The position numbers and the translations under genes were made by a program. Of a DNA stretch of 64,000 bases, positions 1-9,659 are shown piece by piece. A model generated the notes under the pieces. The model did no database searches. It was not told where the DNA came from and saw only the letters and a list, made by a program, of their open reading frames with translations. This DNA is from Nibribacter roseus (GTDB taxonomy: Bacteria > Bacteroidota > Bacteroidia > Cytophagales > Hymenobacteraceae), in NCBI RefSeq assembly GCF_042662225.1, contig NZ_JBHSYQ010000015.1:124001-188000 (forward strand), read 5' to 3'. The stretch's first letter is position 1, and the number at the start of each line of letters is the position of its first letter.

Positions 1-662
1 CTTGGTATAACCAAGACCGGTCACTACAGCCTGGAGAGAATGATTGGGGCATAATTGGAGTGTGGGCGTGGGGGCTGAGCCGAATGATGGATTATCTAGA
101 GCAGGACCCGGATGTTGATGCCAACCGAGTAGCCCTTGTGGGGCATTCAAGACTTGGGAAAGCAGTTCTGTGGGCTGGTGCCCAAGATGAGAGATTTGCC
201 ATGGTGGTTTCAAATAATTCAGGAGAGGGCGGAGCTGCTTTGGCAAGAAGAAAGTTTGGCGAAACGGTAGAAGAAATAACACAGGCCGCTCCGCACTGGT
301 TTGGGGCTAATTTTAAAAAATTTGCCCGAAAAGAGGAAGAGTTGCCGGTAGATTTCCACCAGCTGTTGGCCCTGATCTCTCCCCGGCCGCTGTATGTGGC
401 CAGTAGTTCTGAAGACTTGTGGGCTGACCCAAAAGGAGAATATTTGTCAGCGTATCATGCTGGCGCCGCTTATAAGTTGTACAAGCTAAATGCCCTGTGC
501 AGTAGTGCTCCTCCGGCGGTTGGCGAACCTGTTCAGGAAGGTGTCATCGGGTACCATAACCGAAAGGGAGCACATGACATTACCCGCTATGATTGGGATT
601 TGTATTTGAGTTTCGCCGATAAACATTTAAAACCTGCTTCCTTCTCTGCAAAGCAAAAGTAG
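1..662 (+). CDS. CE15-like glucuronoyl esterase, C-terminal part (truncated by window start)
   Basis: Left-truncated alpha/beta-hydrolase. The frame is open from base 3, so the start codon lies outside the window. The nucleophile elbow reads GHSRLGK, the bacterial form of the GCSRxGK signature of carbohydrate esterase family 15. These enzymes cleave esters between lignin alcohols and 4-O-methyl-glucuronic acid on xylan. Downstream SSEDLWADP and HNRKGAHDIT segments supply the acidic and histidine residues expected of the catalytic triad. About 220 residues are present, against roughly 400 for the family. A glycosidase follows 67 nt downstream on the same strand, which fits a plant-polysaccharide locus. 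Substrate is inferred from family only. Confidence 0.8.
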   Translation, partial: WYNQDRSLQPGENDWGIIGVWAWGLSRMMDYLEQDPDVDANRVALVGHSRLGKAVLWAGAQDERFAMVVSNNSGEGGAALARRKFGETVEEITQAAPHWFGANFKKFARKEEELPVDFHQLLALISPRPLYVASSSEDLWADPKGEYLSAYHAGAAYKLYKLNALCSSAPPAVGEPVQEGVIGYHNRKGAHDITRYDWDLYLSFADKHLKPASFSAKQK

Positions 663-729
663 AGCATGAGTTAAGAAGGAGATTGATTTTACCTATAGTC
701 CAGAGAAATTGTCAAACCATAAATTATAT

Positions 730-1905
730 ATGAAGAAGTTCAGTTTAATCTTGTTTTCACTTTGCTATGTATTCCTGCAAAGCTGTTCCTCTCCCCGTGG
801 CGAAAATGAAAATGCTGCAGCGGAAGCGGTAGCTCCCCGCGACATCTGGTCAAAGGAGCAAGCCAACAATTGGTACGCCGAACATGAGTGGTTGGTAGGC
901 AGCAACTTTATTCCAAGTAACGCTATCAATCAGCTTGAAATGTGGCAGGCTGAAACCTTTGACACCACCATCATCAATAAAGAGTTAGGAATGGCTCAGT
1001 CTATTGGCATGAACACCGCGCGTGTGTACCTGCATGACCTTTTATGGGAGCAGGACTCTACCGGCTTCCTGAAAAGAATGGATACGTTTTTAGGTATTGC
1101 GCAGCGCAATGGCATCAAGCCCATGTTTGTTTTCTTTGACTCCTGCTGGGACCCGTTCCCTGAATTAGGAACTCAAAGAGCACCCAAGCCTCATGTTCAC
1201 AACTCTGGTTGGGTGCAGAGCCCGGGTCAGAACGCCTTGAAAGACTCAACGCAGTACCCGCGCCTTGAGCGCTATGTAAAAGGTGTGATGACACGCTTTG
1301 CCAATGATAACAGAATTCTGGCTTGGGATGTTTGGAATGAGCCAGATAACATGACAGGTCCTTCATATGAAAAAGTGGAACTGCCGAACAAGGTAGAGTA
1401 TGTGCTTCCGCTGCTGGAAAAAACTTTTACATGGGCAAGATCAACCAATCCTTCGCAACCTCTTACTTCTGGTATTTGGGTAGGTGACTGGTCTTCACAT
1501 GAGGTAATGAAGCCAATTGAGAAATTACAGATAGAGCAGTCCGATGTGATCTCTTTCCATAACTATGACAAAGCGGAGGAGTTTCAGAAGCGGGTAACCT
1601 GGCTTCAGAGATATGGCAGACCGATCCTTTGCACTGAATATATGGCCCGTCCGAACGGAAGCACTTTCCAAGGCTTTTTGCCAATTGCAAAGCAGCACAA
1701 AGTGGCTATGTATAACTGGGGTCTGGTAGATGGCAAAAGCCAAACGAAGTATGCCTGGGACAGCTGGACGAAACAGTACACTGCAGAACCAGAAGAGTGG
1801 TTCCATGATGTGTTCAGAAAAGACGGAACCGCCTACCGGAAAGAAGAAACTCAACTGATAGCTGAGTTGACAGGTGCAGCAGAGCCTGCCGCTGCAAATC
1901 AGTAA
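730..1905 (+). CDS. Clan GH-A (GH5-like) glycoside hydrolase lipoprotein
   Basis: The 391-residue product starts with a lipoprotein signal peptide (lipobox LQSC, Cys19). I chose the ATG at 730 because it places KK and the hydrophobic stretch at the N terminus; a TTG at 709 would only add seven residues. The fold pattern is a TIM-barrel glycosidase: WNEP places the likely acid/base at Glu204, and CTEYMAR late in the protein places the likely nucleophile at Glu303. Related proteins are often annotated as cellulase-family or 1,4-beta-xylanase, but the exact substrate cannot be read from the sequence. It probably acts at the cell surface or in the periplasm with the upstream esterase. No SusC/SusD genes are seen nearby. 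Confidence 0.75.
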   Translation: MKKFSLILFSLCYVFLQSCSSPRGENENAAAEAVAPRDIWSKEQANNWYAEHEWLVGSNFIPSNAINQLEMWQAETFDTTIINKELGMAQSIGMNTARVYLHDLLWEQDSTGFLKRMDTFLGIAQRNGIKPMFVFFDSCWDPFPELGTQRAPKPHVHNSGWVQSPGQNALKDSTQYPRLERYVKGVMTRFANDNRILAWDVWNEPDNMTGPSYEKVELPNKVEYVLPLLEKTFTWARSTNPSQPLTSGIWVGDWSSHEVMKPIEKLQIEQSDVISFHNYDKAEEFQKRVTWLQRYGRPILCTEYMARPNGSTFQGFLPIAKQHKVAMYNWGLVDGKSQTKYAWDSWTKQYTAEPEEWFHDVFRKDGTAYRKEETQLIAELTGAAEPAAANQ

Positions 1906-1961
1906 CATAGAAATTGAAAGTACAAAGCCAGTTGATCTTATAAAGATTGATAGTATTAAAG

Positions 1962-2004
1962 TACCCTCTGGGAGCTAGTATCTAAAACTAGGTTTCAGAG
2001 GGTA
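1962..2004 (+). terminator. Stem-loop downstream of the GH-A glycosidase
   Basis: TACCCTCTG pairs with CAGAGGGTA (9 bp), and inside it CTAGT pairs with ACTAG. It begins 57 nt after the glycosidase stop. There is no strong T-run, so it is a probable rather than a classical terminator. Confidence 0.5.
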
Positions 2005-2165
2005 TATCTAATATTCTAGGTTTCTGCTTACAAGCTTCTTTTAATGCATAGTGATCTCTTTGGTATAAGGGGTTCAAAGGGTGCTTTAAATGCTACAGTG
2101 GGAGAGCTCTTGTTAACATGATACATCTACTGAAAGCCAAATTGTAACCGACATTCAGTTAGTTT

Positions 2166-2201
2166 GTTTTAGAGCTCATTTTTTAAAAACAAGCTAAAAA
2201 C
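2166..2201. repeat. 36-nt dispersed palindrome, degenerate copy
   Basis: Same core length as the other copies (G-TTTT at the left edge, AAAA-C at the right) with imperfect arms (TTTTAGAGCT against AAGCTAAAAA). Intergenic. Confidence 0.5.
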
Positions 2202-2338
2202 AGAAGCTCTGAGGGAAGACCATACCCTTAGAAAAAGAGGAAGATCATAAACAAAATACTACTTCCAAACCTAAAGCTGTGGAGCGTTAAGAAGCTTGTA
2301 ATGGCAGGGGAGGGGAAATTTTTTTACGTTTTATTTTA

Positions 2339-4105
2339 ATGGTGAAGATTACAGAGAGGCTATCTCTTATTTTTTGTTTATTCATCTGTGTTTGCTGTAG
2401 CCAGAAAATCAGTTCCCAGGGTACGGCTAAAACAGAAAGTCAAAAAACAAATGAACCAGTTCATGGCAGCAGAATTGCCTGGGACTATACCACCCTGCGC
2501 AAAGTTTCCTCTTCTGAAACTGGCGCAAGGTACAATGGCTATGCCCGGGTGGTACAACTGCAAGACAAATCGTTGCTAAGTGTATATGAGGCCAGCGGAA
2601 CTGTAGTAGCGGTAAAAAGCCATGATTTAGGGAATTCCTGGTCTAGTCCGGTGGTAGTAGCGGCAAAACCAGAACATTATAATAACGCCAACCCAGATCT
2701 ATTGGAGCTGCAGGATAAATCTATACTTGTTTGTTATAACCCAAGGCCCGGTAAAATTGACCCCTCCAGAAAATTTGAAATAAGAACAAAGAAAAGCTAC
2801 GATGGCGGTGCCACGTGGGTAGAGGAGAAACTGCTGTACCAGGCGGGCCATGAATTTGAAAATGGCTGTTGGGAACCCGCGGCTATTCAGCTGCCCAACG
2901 GGGAGGTGCAGTTGTTTTTCGCCAATGAAGGTCCTTACACTTTCTCTGAAGAGCAAAACATCTCCATGCTACGGTCAAGCGACAATGGCCTTACCTGGAC
3001 AAAGAAACCAGAAAACATAAGCTTCAGGGCCGGAAGTCGTGACGGTATGCCTTCGCCGTTGCTGCTGCAAAATAAAAAAGAAATAGTGGTGGCCATTGAA
3101 GACAACGGAGTGGAACAGTTTAAACCCTATGTAGTTCGCACCACCCTGAGTGACAACTGGAAAAATACCGTCACGGGCAATAGCTCCCGCCGTAACTATG
3201 CATTAGCTGAAAGAGTAGGCGATTCTATTTATGCCGGTGCCCCTTACATTAGACAGCTTAAAAACGGAGAGACCATTTTATCTTACCAAGGAACCGAGGG
3301 AAGGAAAAACCACATGAATACTTCAGAAATGAAAGTGGTGATAGGAAATGACCAAGCGCGTAACTTCAGCAGAAAAACTTCACCTTTTCCTATTCCTGAA
3401 AATACCTCTGGGCTATGGAACAGCCTTTGCGTGTTAGAAGACAATACCGTAGTTGCCCTAACTACCACCAGAGGCTTCTCTAAAAACGGTACCACCGAAG
3501 TTTGGATGATCAAAGGACGTGTTGTCCCAGAGGTGGCTGCCCAAAAACAAACCATTACAGTAGACGGTGCGCAGAGTGAGGCTGTTTGGTCAGAGCAGTT
3601 TCCGGTATTCGTGGGGCATAAAAGCGCCACTCAGCTTACAAGCCAAGTTGTTCATGACGATAAGTACCTATATGTGCTTAACTTTGTCAAAGACTCTTCC
3701 ATAGTACACTCAGCCCAGAATCCAGAAGAAGGTGATGGGGTAATGGTGCAGCTAGACCCTGCCAATAAATCATACACAAGGCCAGACGGTGAGGTATATA
3801 GCTTTTTTCTGTCAGTAGATGGCAGTCTTGTGATGAAAAGAGGTCAAGAGGGGCAGTGGGTCAAAGCAAATGATACTGAAGTTAATCAGGTGAAAGCCAT
3901 CAGCAAAGCAACTGACGCTGGCTATGTGCAGGAAATAGCCATTCCGTGGACCCTATTAGGGGGAAAACCGACAAACGATGCACGAATTGGGTTGAATGTG
4001 CAATTGACGGAGAGTACAGGCCAAGGAAGAGTGAAATACCGTGAAAGCATCTCTGCTAATCATGCAGACAAACCCTACACTTGGTTGACTCTCCGGTTAA
4101 AGTAA
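2339..4105 (+). CDS. Asp-box (sialidase-superfamily) propeller lipoprotein with C-terminal CBM9-like domain
   Basis: The 588-residue product has a lipoprotein-type signal (lipobox around ICVCCS). The N-terminal two thirds is a beta-propeller with Asp-box motifs (SHDLGNSW, SYDGGATW, SSDNGLTW), as in GH33 sialidases and GH93 exo-arabinanases. The segment ENGCWEPAAIQLPNG followed by FFANEGPY reminds me more of GH93-type exo-alpha-1,5-L-arabinanases than of true sialidases, but this is not secure. From about residue 395 on, a jelly-roll region starting VDGAQSEAVW resembles CBM9-like domains. A paralogue follows 43 nt later. Likely role: surface or periplasmic exo-acting glycosidase. The substrate is unknown. 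Confidence 0.7.
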   Translation: MVKITERLSLIFCLFICVCCSQKISSQGTAKTESQKTNEPVHGSRIAWDYTTLRKVSSSETGARYNGYARVVQLQDKSLLSVYEASGTVVAVKSHDLGNSWSSPVVVAAKPEHYNNANPDLLELQDKSILVCYNPRPGKIDPSRKFEIRTKKSYDGGATWVEEKLLYQAGHEFENGCWEPAAIQLPNGEVQLFFANEGPYTFSEEQNISMLRSSDNGLTWTKKPENISFRAGSRDGMPSPLLLQNKKEIVVAIEDNGVEQFKPYVVRTTLSDNWKNTVTGNSSRRNYALAERVGDSIYAGAPYIRQLKNGETILSYQGTEGRKNHMNTSEMKVVIGNDQARNFSRKTSPFPIPENTSGLWNSLCVLEDNTVVALTTTRGFSKNGTTEVWMIKGRVVPEVAAQKQTITVDGAQSEAVWSEQFPVFVGHKSATQLTSQVVHDDKYLYVLNFVKDSSIVHSAQNPEEGDGVMVQLDPANKSYTRPDGEVYSFFLSVDGSLVMKRGQEGQWVKANDTEVNQVKAISKATDAGYVQEIAIPWTLLGGKPTNDARIGLNVQLTESTGQGRVKYRESISANHADKPYTWLTLRLK

Positions 4106-4148
4106 GAGGCTATTAACGGTCCTATTGATATATTTTATAAGTAGAATT

Positions 4149-5909
4149 ATGATGTTAAAAATTTCAAGACTAGGAATACTTCTTCTTTGCATGTGTACCT
4201 GGGTAGGTTGTGGCGATGACAATGAACCTGATATTGGACCATCTGGTGAAGAGAAAACCAAAACTAAACCTTTTGTTTCTGGTAGCCGCATTGCATGGGA
4301 TGTGAGCACGTTGCGCAAAGTGTCACAAGATGCAGGGTACAATTCCTACGCCCGTGTCATTCAGCTGCACAACAAGTCATTGATTAGTGTTTATGAATCG
4401 AACGGTAGAATTGCTACTGTCCGGAGCAATGATTTAGGGTCAACGTGGTCTGCTCCAACTATTGTAGCGGCAAAGCCCAATGGGTACGACAATACAGTGC
4501 CAGATATTATTGAGCTAGATGACCAATCAATATTGGTATGCTATAACCCAAGACCCCATAACCCACTCGGTCCTTCTAAAAGATTTGGCATCAGAACTAA
4601 GAAAAGCTACGACGGTGGCCTCACCTGGAAAGACGAGAGACTGCTCTATGAGGCCGGCTATCAGTTTGAGAACGGTTGTTGGGAGCCGTCTGCCATTCAA
4701 CTACCCACAGGTGAATTACAGGTTTACTTTGCCAATGAAGGGCCTTACACCGCTTCTTCAGAACAGAACATAACCATGGTTCGCTCTCATGACAACGGTC
4801 TTTCCTGGTTGCCGCAACCCGTAACAGTGAGCTTTAGAGCTGGCAGAAGAGACGGTATGCCAGCACCATTGTTACTTCAAAATGGAAGAGACATAGTCGT
4901 AGCCATTGAAGACAACGGAGTGGGAGATTTCAAACCATATACTGTTAGAACGACCGTATCTGAAAACTGGAGAACTCCTGTGGGGGGCACCAGTGAAAAC
5001 CGTCATTACGCACTGGCTGAGGCCCTGAATAGCTCAATCTATGCAGGTGCCCCTTATTTGAGGCAGTTGAAGCACGGTGAAACAGTCATGTCTTACCAAG
5101 GGACAGAAAACAGGACCAACAACATTAATAATGCAGAAATGAAAGTGGTGATTGGCAATGAGGAGGCAAAATCTTTCAATCGGAAGACGGTGCCTTTTAC
5201 TATACCAGCCAACGCCAGCGGCCTCTGGAACAGCGTCAGCGTGTTAGATGATAATACCGTTGTAGCCCTCACAGGCACCAGAGGTTTCTCCTCATCTGGC
5301 AACACAGAGGTTTGGATGATAAAAGGCCGTGTGATACCAGAACTTCAGGTGGAAAAACAAACGATAACTGTAGATGGATTGCAAAACGAAGAAGCCTGGT
5401 CAGGAAAGTTTCCCGTGTTTGTGGGCCATAAAACCGTTACCCAATTGACAAGCCAACTCACGTATGATGATGAGCATCTGTACGTGTTAAACCATGTGAA
5501 CGACAGAAAAGTAATCACAGACTCTTCTGATCCGGAAGCAAATGATGGCGTGGTGGTGCAACTTGATCCGGCCAATAAATCTTATGAAGCCCCTGGGAAG
5601 GGTGTATATAGCTTTTTCCTGTCTGCTGACGGAAAACTGGTGGCAAAAACAGGAGACAATGGTAAATGGATAGCCTTAGGAAAAACTGAAGGAGTGAAAT
5701 CTTCTAGCAAGACCGTTGACGGAGGCTATGTGCAAGAGATTGCCATTCCGTGGGTACTATTGGGTGGTAAACCCGCGTTAGGAACCAGGATTGGGTATAA
5801 CACCCGCCTGGTGGAAGACACAGGTCGTGGTCCTGTAGATTATGTAGAAAGTATTTCTGCCAACATACCGGACCAGCCGTTTACCTGGTTAACGGTTAAG
5901 CTGAAATAA
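4149..5909 (+). CDS. Second Asp-box propeller lipoprotein with CBM9-like domain (tandem paralogue)
   Basis: The 586-residue product is co-linear along its whole length with the gene just upstream: SRIAWD, Asp-boxes SNDLGSTW, SYDGGLTW and SHDNGLSW, the ENGCWEP block, and the C-terminal VDGLQNEEAW CBM9-like domain. Start ATG 4149 (or 4152) is preferred over an upstream TTG because it gives a clean lipoprotein signal with lipobox WVGC. The two copies have diverged mainly in the linker and in the CBM9-like part, so they may have different specificities. They are probably co-transcribed. Family assignment carries the same doubt as for its neighbour. Confidence 0.7.
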   Translation: MMLKISRLGILLLCMCTWVGCGDDNEPDIGPSGEEKTKTKPFVSGSRIAWDVSTLRKVSQDAGYNSYARVIQLHNKSLISVYESNGRIATVRSNDLGSTWSAPTIVAAKPNGYDNTVPDIIELDDQSILVCYNPRPHNPLGPSKRFGIRTKKSYDGGLTWKDERLLYEAGYQFENGCWEPSAIQLPTGELQVYFANEGPYTASSEQNITMVRSHDNGLSWLPQPVTVSFRAGRRDGMPAPLLLQNGRDIVVAIEDNGVGDFKPYTVRTTVSENWRTPVGGTSENRHYALAEALNSSIYAGAPYLRQLKHGETVMSYQGTENRTNNINNAEMKVVIGNEEAKSFNRKTVPFTIPANASGLWNSVSVLDDNTVVALTGTRGFSSSGNTEVWMIKGRVIPELQVEKQTITVDGLQNEEAWSGKFPVFVGHKTVTQLTSQLTYDDEHLYVLNHVNDRKVITDSSDPEANDGVVVQLDPANKSYEAPGKGVYSFFLSADGKLVAKTGDNGKWIALGKTEGVKSSSKTVDGGYVQEIAIPWVLLGGKPALGTRIGYNTRLVEDTGRGPVDYVESISANIPDQPFTWLTVKLK

Positions 5910-5983
5910 AGAATATTCTCTATTTTAAAGGGCAGTAAACCACTGTTGGAGATAAACAAAGTTGTTGAGTAGTTAAAAAGAGT

Positions 5984-8900
5984 ATGAATAGAAAGTCGGC
6001 CGGAACTGTGGCTCTTTTCGAGGGGGAGTTTACAACAATATTTTCCGGTAAAGTGAAAGTTTTACTTCTCAACTATTGTAGTTTACTTCTGGCCGTGTCA
6101 TGCTGCCTGTTTTCCTTTTCTTCCTGCAAAAGTAAAAGAGAAGGAGAGCCTAGGGTTCTCGTCTTTAGTAAGACCAGCGGTTATCATCATTCCTCCATTG
6201 CCCATGGCAACAAAGCTTTGCTGGAGTTAGGTGAAAAAAATGGGTTTGCTGTAGACACCACTTCCAATGCTTCTTTTATTCACGAAGACTCTTTGAAGAA
6301 GTATGCCGCGGTCATTTTTCTGAATACAACTGGTGATGTCTTAAATCATTATCAGGAGGCAGATTTTGAGCGGTATATACAAGCAGGTGGTGGCTTTGTG
6401 GGCGTACATGCGGCAACTGACACTGAGTTTAACTGGGGATGGTACGGTAGGTTAGTTGGCGGCTATTTTAACGGGCATCCGGAAGTGCAACAGGCCACTA
6501 TTCGCGTGGCAGATGATTCCCATGCCGCCACCAAGCATTTGCCCCAGGAGTGGAAACGAAAAGACGAATGGTATAACTTCAAATCGCTTAACCCGGAGGT
6601 AAAGGTTCTTCTAACCCTGGATGAAACCAGCTACAAGGGCGGCACCAACGGCGAAAATCATCCTATTGCCTGGTACCATGATTTTGAAGGAGGTCGTGCT
6701 TTTTACACGGCCTTAGGTCATACTGAGGAATCCTATTCTGATGAGCTTTTTCTGCAGCACCTTTTAGGAGGCATCAAGTATGCTATTGGTGACAACAATG
6801 AATTAGATTATGATGAAGCTGTAGCGCAGAGAGTACCCGAAGAAGATAGGTTTGTCAAAACTGAACTTACCAAAGGCACGCTCTTTGAGCCTACCGAAAT
6901 GGCTATTTTACCCAATTTAGACATTCTGGTAGCACAGCGGCGTGGCGAGATCATGTTGTACAGCCAAAAAACCGGTGAAGTAACACAAGCCGGTTTTCTG
7001 GATGTCTACCACTCTACCAAAACAAATGCCAACGCTGAGGAGGGGGTTCTGGGAATAGCGGCTGATCCTGACTTTGCGAAAAACAATTTTGTTTTTGTGT
7101 ACTACAGTCCGGCAGACACGTCAGTTAACCGCCTCTCACGCTTTATGTTTCAGAATGGGAAGCTGGATATGGCCTCCGAGAAAGTAATTCTCCAGTTCTT
7201 TTCCCTGCGGGAAATCTGCTGCCATACCGGAGGTTCCATTGCTTTTGGTTCTGATAAGCTGCTGTACCTTTCAACTGGTGACAACAGCACTCCCTTCAGT
7301 GAAAAGGGGCAAAAATATACTAATCAAGGGTACGCTCCCTTAGATGGACGTCCGGGGCATGAGCAGTATGACTCCAGAAGAACTGCCGGAAACACCAATG
7401 ACTTACGGGGGAAAATCATCAGAATAAAAGTCAAGGAAAACGGCAGCTACGAAGTTCCGGAAGGAAACCTTTTCCCCAAAGATCAGCCTAAAACCAGACC
7501 GGAAATTTACACCATGGGGCACCGTAATCCTTACCGGATTACAGTTGACCCTAAAACAGGGTTTGTGTATTGGGGAGATGTGGGGCCAGATTCTAACATA
7601 GACAGTCTGGCAACCAGAGGACCCAAAGGCTATGATGAGATAAATCAGGCACGTAAGGCAGGCAATTTCGGCTGGCCGCTTTTTATTGGAAATAACTATG
7701 CCTACAGAAAGTACAGTTATGCTACCGGTGAATCTGGGCCCGCCTTTGATCCTGCCAAGCCAGTTAATGAATCTCCTAACAACACGGGCTTAGTGCAATT
7801 ACCACCGGCACAACCAGCCTATATATGGTACCCCTATGACACCTCTCCAGATTTCCCCCAATTAGGGTCTGGCGGTAGAACGTCTATGGCTGGGCCGGTT
7901 TATTACACAGATTTACAACCGAAAGAAACCCGTTATCCAGAGTACTATAATGGCAAATTCTTCATCTATGAATGGATTCGGAACTGGATAAAGGTTGTCA
8001 CTATGAAACAGAACGGTGACTTAGACAAAATTGAGCCCTTCCTGGAGCATGAAAGCTTTTCATACATCATTGATATGGAAATAGGGCCAGACGGGAAAAT
8101 CTACTTACTGGAATATGGAAAAGGATGGTTCACCGGTAACCCAGATGCGGCAATTCAAAGAGTTGATTACATAAGCGGAAACCTTCCTCCTAAAATTGAA
8201 AGTTTAGAAGTAGACAGCAAAAGTGGCTTGATTCCCTTTACTGTTTCTGCCAAGGTGGTGGTAACCGATTCAGAGAAAGCCAAATTGAAATATATCTGGA
8301 AACTAGGTGACACCAGAAAAGTGACCGACGTGCCTGAGGTAGAGCACACTTTCACCAAGGCAGGAGATCATGTTATACAAGTGGAAGTCATAGACCCTGA
8401 AAAAGCCTCCGCCAAAAGTGATCAAGTAACCGTGTATGCAGGCAATGAACAACCCAATGTAGTGATAGCCGTGCATGGTAACCGTAGTTTCTACTTCCCC
8501 GGTCAGCCGGTGAAATATCAGGTGCATGTCATAAAAAACAAGGGCGAGGTAAAACCAGAGAATCTTATAGTATCTGCTGATTATATAGAAGGAAAAGACT
8601 TGGCTGGCGCTCCTTTAGGGCACCAGGTAGCATCAGAGGAGTTATTGGGCAAAGCATTAATGGAAAACTCAGATTGTATGGGTTGCCATAAGCTTGATGG
8701 GAAATCTATTGGCCCGTCTTACGCGCAGGTGTCTGACTTCTACAGAAATAAAAAAGGAGCCACAGAACACCTTACAAACAAAATTATAAAAGGCGGGGCA
8801 GGAGTGTGGGGAGAGAATGCCATGCCAGCCCACCCCACTATGTCTGAGTCAGATGCCAGAAAAATAGTCTCTTGGGTTATGTCTTTAGGTAGCCCCAAAA

Positions 8901-9445
8901 AAGCAAAGGCTTCTCTTCCGGCCAAAGGCCAAATTGTACCTGATCTGGGGGGGCAAAAGAAAGAGAATACGGTGCTTAAACTATCTGCCACTTACACAAA
9001 TGAAGGGGGAACGGGTATAAAGCCCCTTGTAGGGTCTGGCGCTGTTCAATTGAGAAGCAACCAGTTTGATGTTTCAGAATTTAAGGAGGTTCATGGTTTC
9101 GCTAAAAAAGATTCATCTGGACATAAGTACCTGCTACTGCCTGACGGAGAAGGATGGTTGCAAGAAAAAGTAGACCTAACAAATATTAAAAGTATAGAGC
9201 TGGCAGGCTTTGGAAGTAACGCACCGCACAGCTACTATGTTGAAGTGAGACTTGGGCAGAAAAACGGAAGAAAGGTTGGGGAAGGAAAAGTTACCTTCAA
9301 CGCCGAACGTAAGGCTGTTACCTCTTCTATTCCTATTCAGGCGCCTATAAACAAAGGAGTGACCGATGTGTTTATTGTAGTAAAGGAGACTGCGGGCAAG
9401 GGAAGAAGCAAACCATTGCTAAAGACAGTTTCTTTTAACCCATAA
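5984..9445 (+). CDS. ThuA / PQQ-type sugar dehydrogenase / PKD / cytochrome c fusion lipoprotein
   Basis: A large 1153-residue exported protein. In order: signal peptide with lipobox FSSC near residue 48; ThuA-like domain (about 55-265, with SGYHHSSI and GGGFVGVHAATDTEF); a soluble glucose/sorbosone dehydrogenase propeller (about 285-725, with GHRNPYRI and WGDVGPDSN); a PKD domain (about 735-820); a class I cytochrome c with haem motif CMGCH at 898-902 and a likely Met ligand in NAMPAHP; and a C-terminal jelly-roll resembling CBM6. The domain order suggests periplasmic sugar oxidation passing electrons to an attached haem. The N terminus is unusually long; GTG at 6053 (residue 24) would give a more typical signal. 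It is probably in the same operon as the propeller pair. Confidence 0.85.
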   Translation: MNRKSAGTVALFEGEFTTIFSGKVKVLLLNYCSLLLAVSCCLFSFSSCKSKREGEPRVLVFSKTSGYHHSSIAHGNKALLELGEKNGFAVDTTSNASFIHEDSLKKYAAVIFLNTTGDVLNHYQEADFERYIQAGGGFVGVHAATDTEFNWGWYGRLVGGYFNGHPEVQQATIRVADDSHAATKHLPQEWKRKDEWYNFKSLNPEVKVLLTLDETSYKGGTNGENHPIAWYHDFEGGRAFYTALGHTEESYSDELFLQHLLGGIKYAIGDNNELDYDEAVAQRVPEEDRFVKTELTKGTLFEPTEMAILPNLDILVAQRRGEIMLYSQKTGEVTQAGFLDVYHSTKTNANAEEGVLGIAADPDFAKNNFVFVYYSPADTSVNRLSRFMFQNGKLDMASEKVILQFFSLREICCHTGGSIAFGSDKLLYLSTGDNSTPFSEKGQKYTNQGYAPLDGRPGHEQYDSRRTAGNTNDLRGKIIRIKVKENGSYEVPEGNLFPKDQPKTRPEIYTMGHRNPYRITVDPKTGFVYWGDVGPDSNIDSLATRGPKGYDEINQARKAGNFGWPLFIGNNYAYRKYSYATGESGPAFDPAKPVNESPNNTGLVQLPPAQPAYIWYPYDTSPDFPQLGSGGRTSMAGPVYYTDLQPKETRYPEYYNGKFFIYEWIRNWIKVVTMKQNGDLDKIEPFLEHESFSYIIDMEIGPDGKIYLLEYGKGWFTGNPDAAIQRVDYISGNLPPKIESLEVDSKSGLIPFTVSAKVVVTDSEKAKLKYIWKLGDTRKVTDVPEVEHTFTKAGDHVIQVEVIDPEKASAKSDQVTVYAGNEQPNVVIAVHGNRSFYFPGQPVKYQVHVIKNKGEVKPENLIVSADYIEGKDLAGAPLGHQVASEELLGKALMENSDCMGCHKLDGKSIGPSYAQVSDFYRNKKGATEHLTNKIIKGGAGVWGENAMPAHPTMSESDARKIVSWVMSLGSPKKAKASLPAKGQIVPDLGGQKKENTVLKLSATYTNEGGTGIKPLVGSGAVQLRSNQFDVSEFKEVHGFAKKDSSGHKYLLLPDGEGWLQEKVDLTNIKSIELAGFGSNAPHSYYVEVRLGQKNGRKVGEGKVTFNAERKAVTSSIPIQAPINKGVTDVFIVVKETAGKGRSKPLLKTVSFNP

Positions 9446-9622
9446 TCTGAAGAAGTTTGTTAGTGGAAGCAGCTATTAAATCATTAGCTTTAAAAACGAT
9501 TTAACTTTAAAATCTAGAGCCTAGTATAGGAAAAGCCCTATCTGATAAAGATGTAAACAGTTGTGAAAGCTTCTAGTAGACTTATTCTATTGCAAATAAT
9601 TACCATTATAAGCAAAGTTTCT

Positions 9623-9630
9623 TAACTTTG
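9623..9630 (+). promoter_or_regulatory. Candidate -7 promoter box of the LacI-family regulator
   Basis: TAACTTTG matches the Bacteroidetes -7 consensus TAnnTTTG. It lies 30 nt upstream of the ATG at 9660. No good TTTG -33 element is found at the usual spacing. Confidence 0.45.
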
Positions 9631-9659
9631 GAACTGCTTATAATTCACATTTAAAAAGC

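Larger units (their letters stand above)
1906..2338. other. Intergenic region with a hairpin and one 36-nt palindrome
   Basis: This 433-nt gap has no convincing reading frame. It holds a terminator-like stem-loop at 1962-2004 and a degenerate 36-nt palindrome at 2166-2201. An A/G-rich leader precedes the next gene. No TAnnTTTG promoter was found. Confidence 0.6.
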
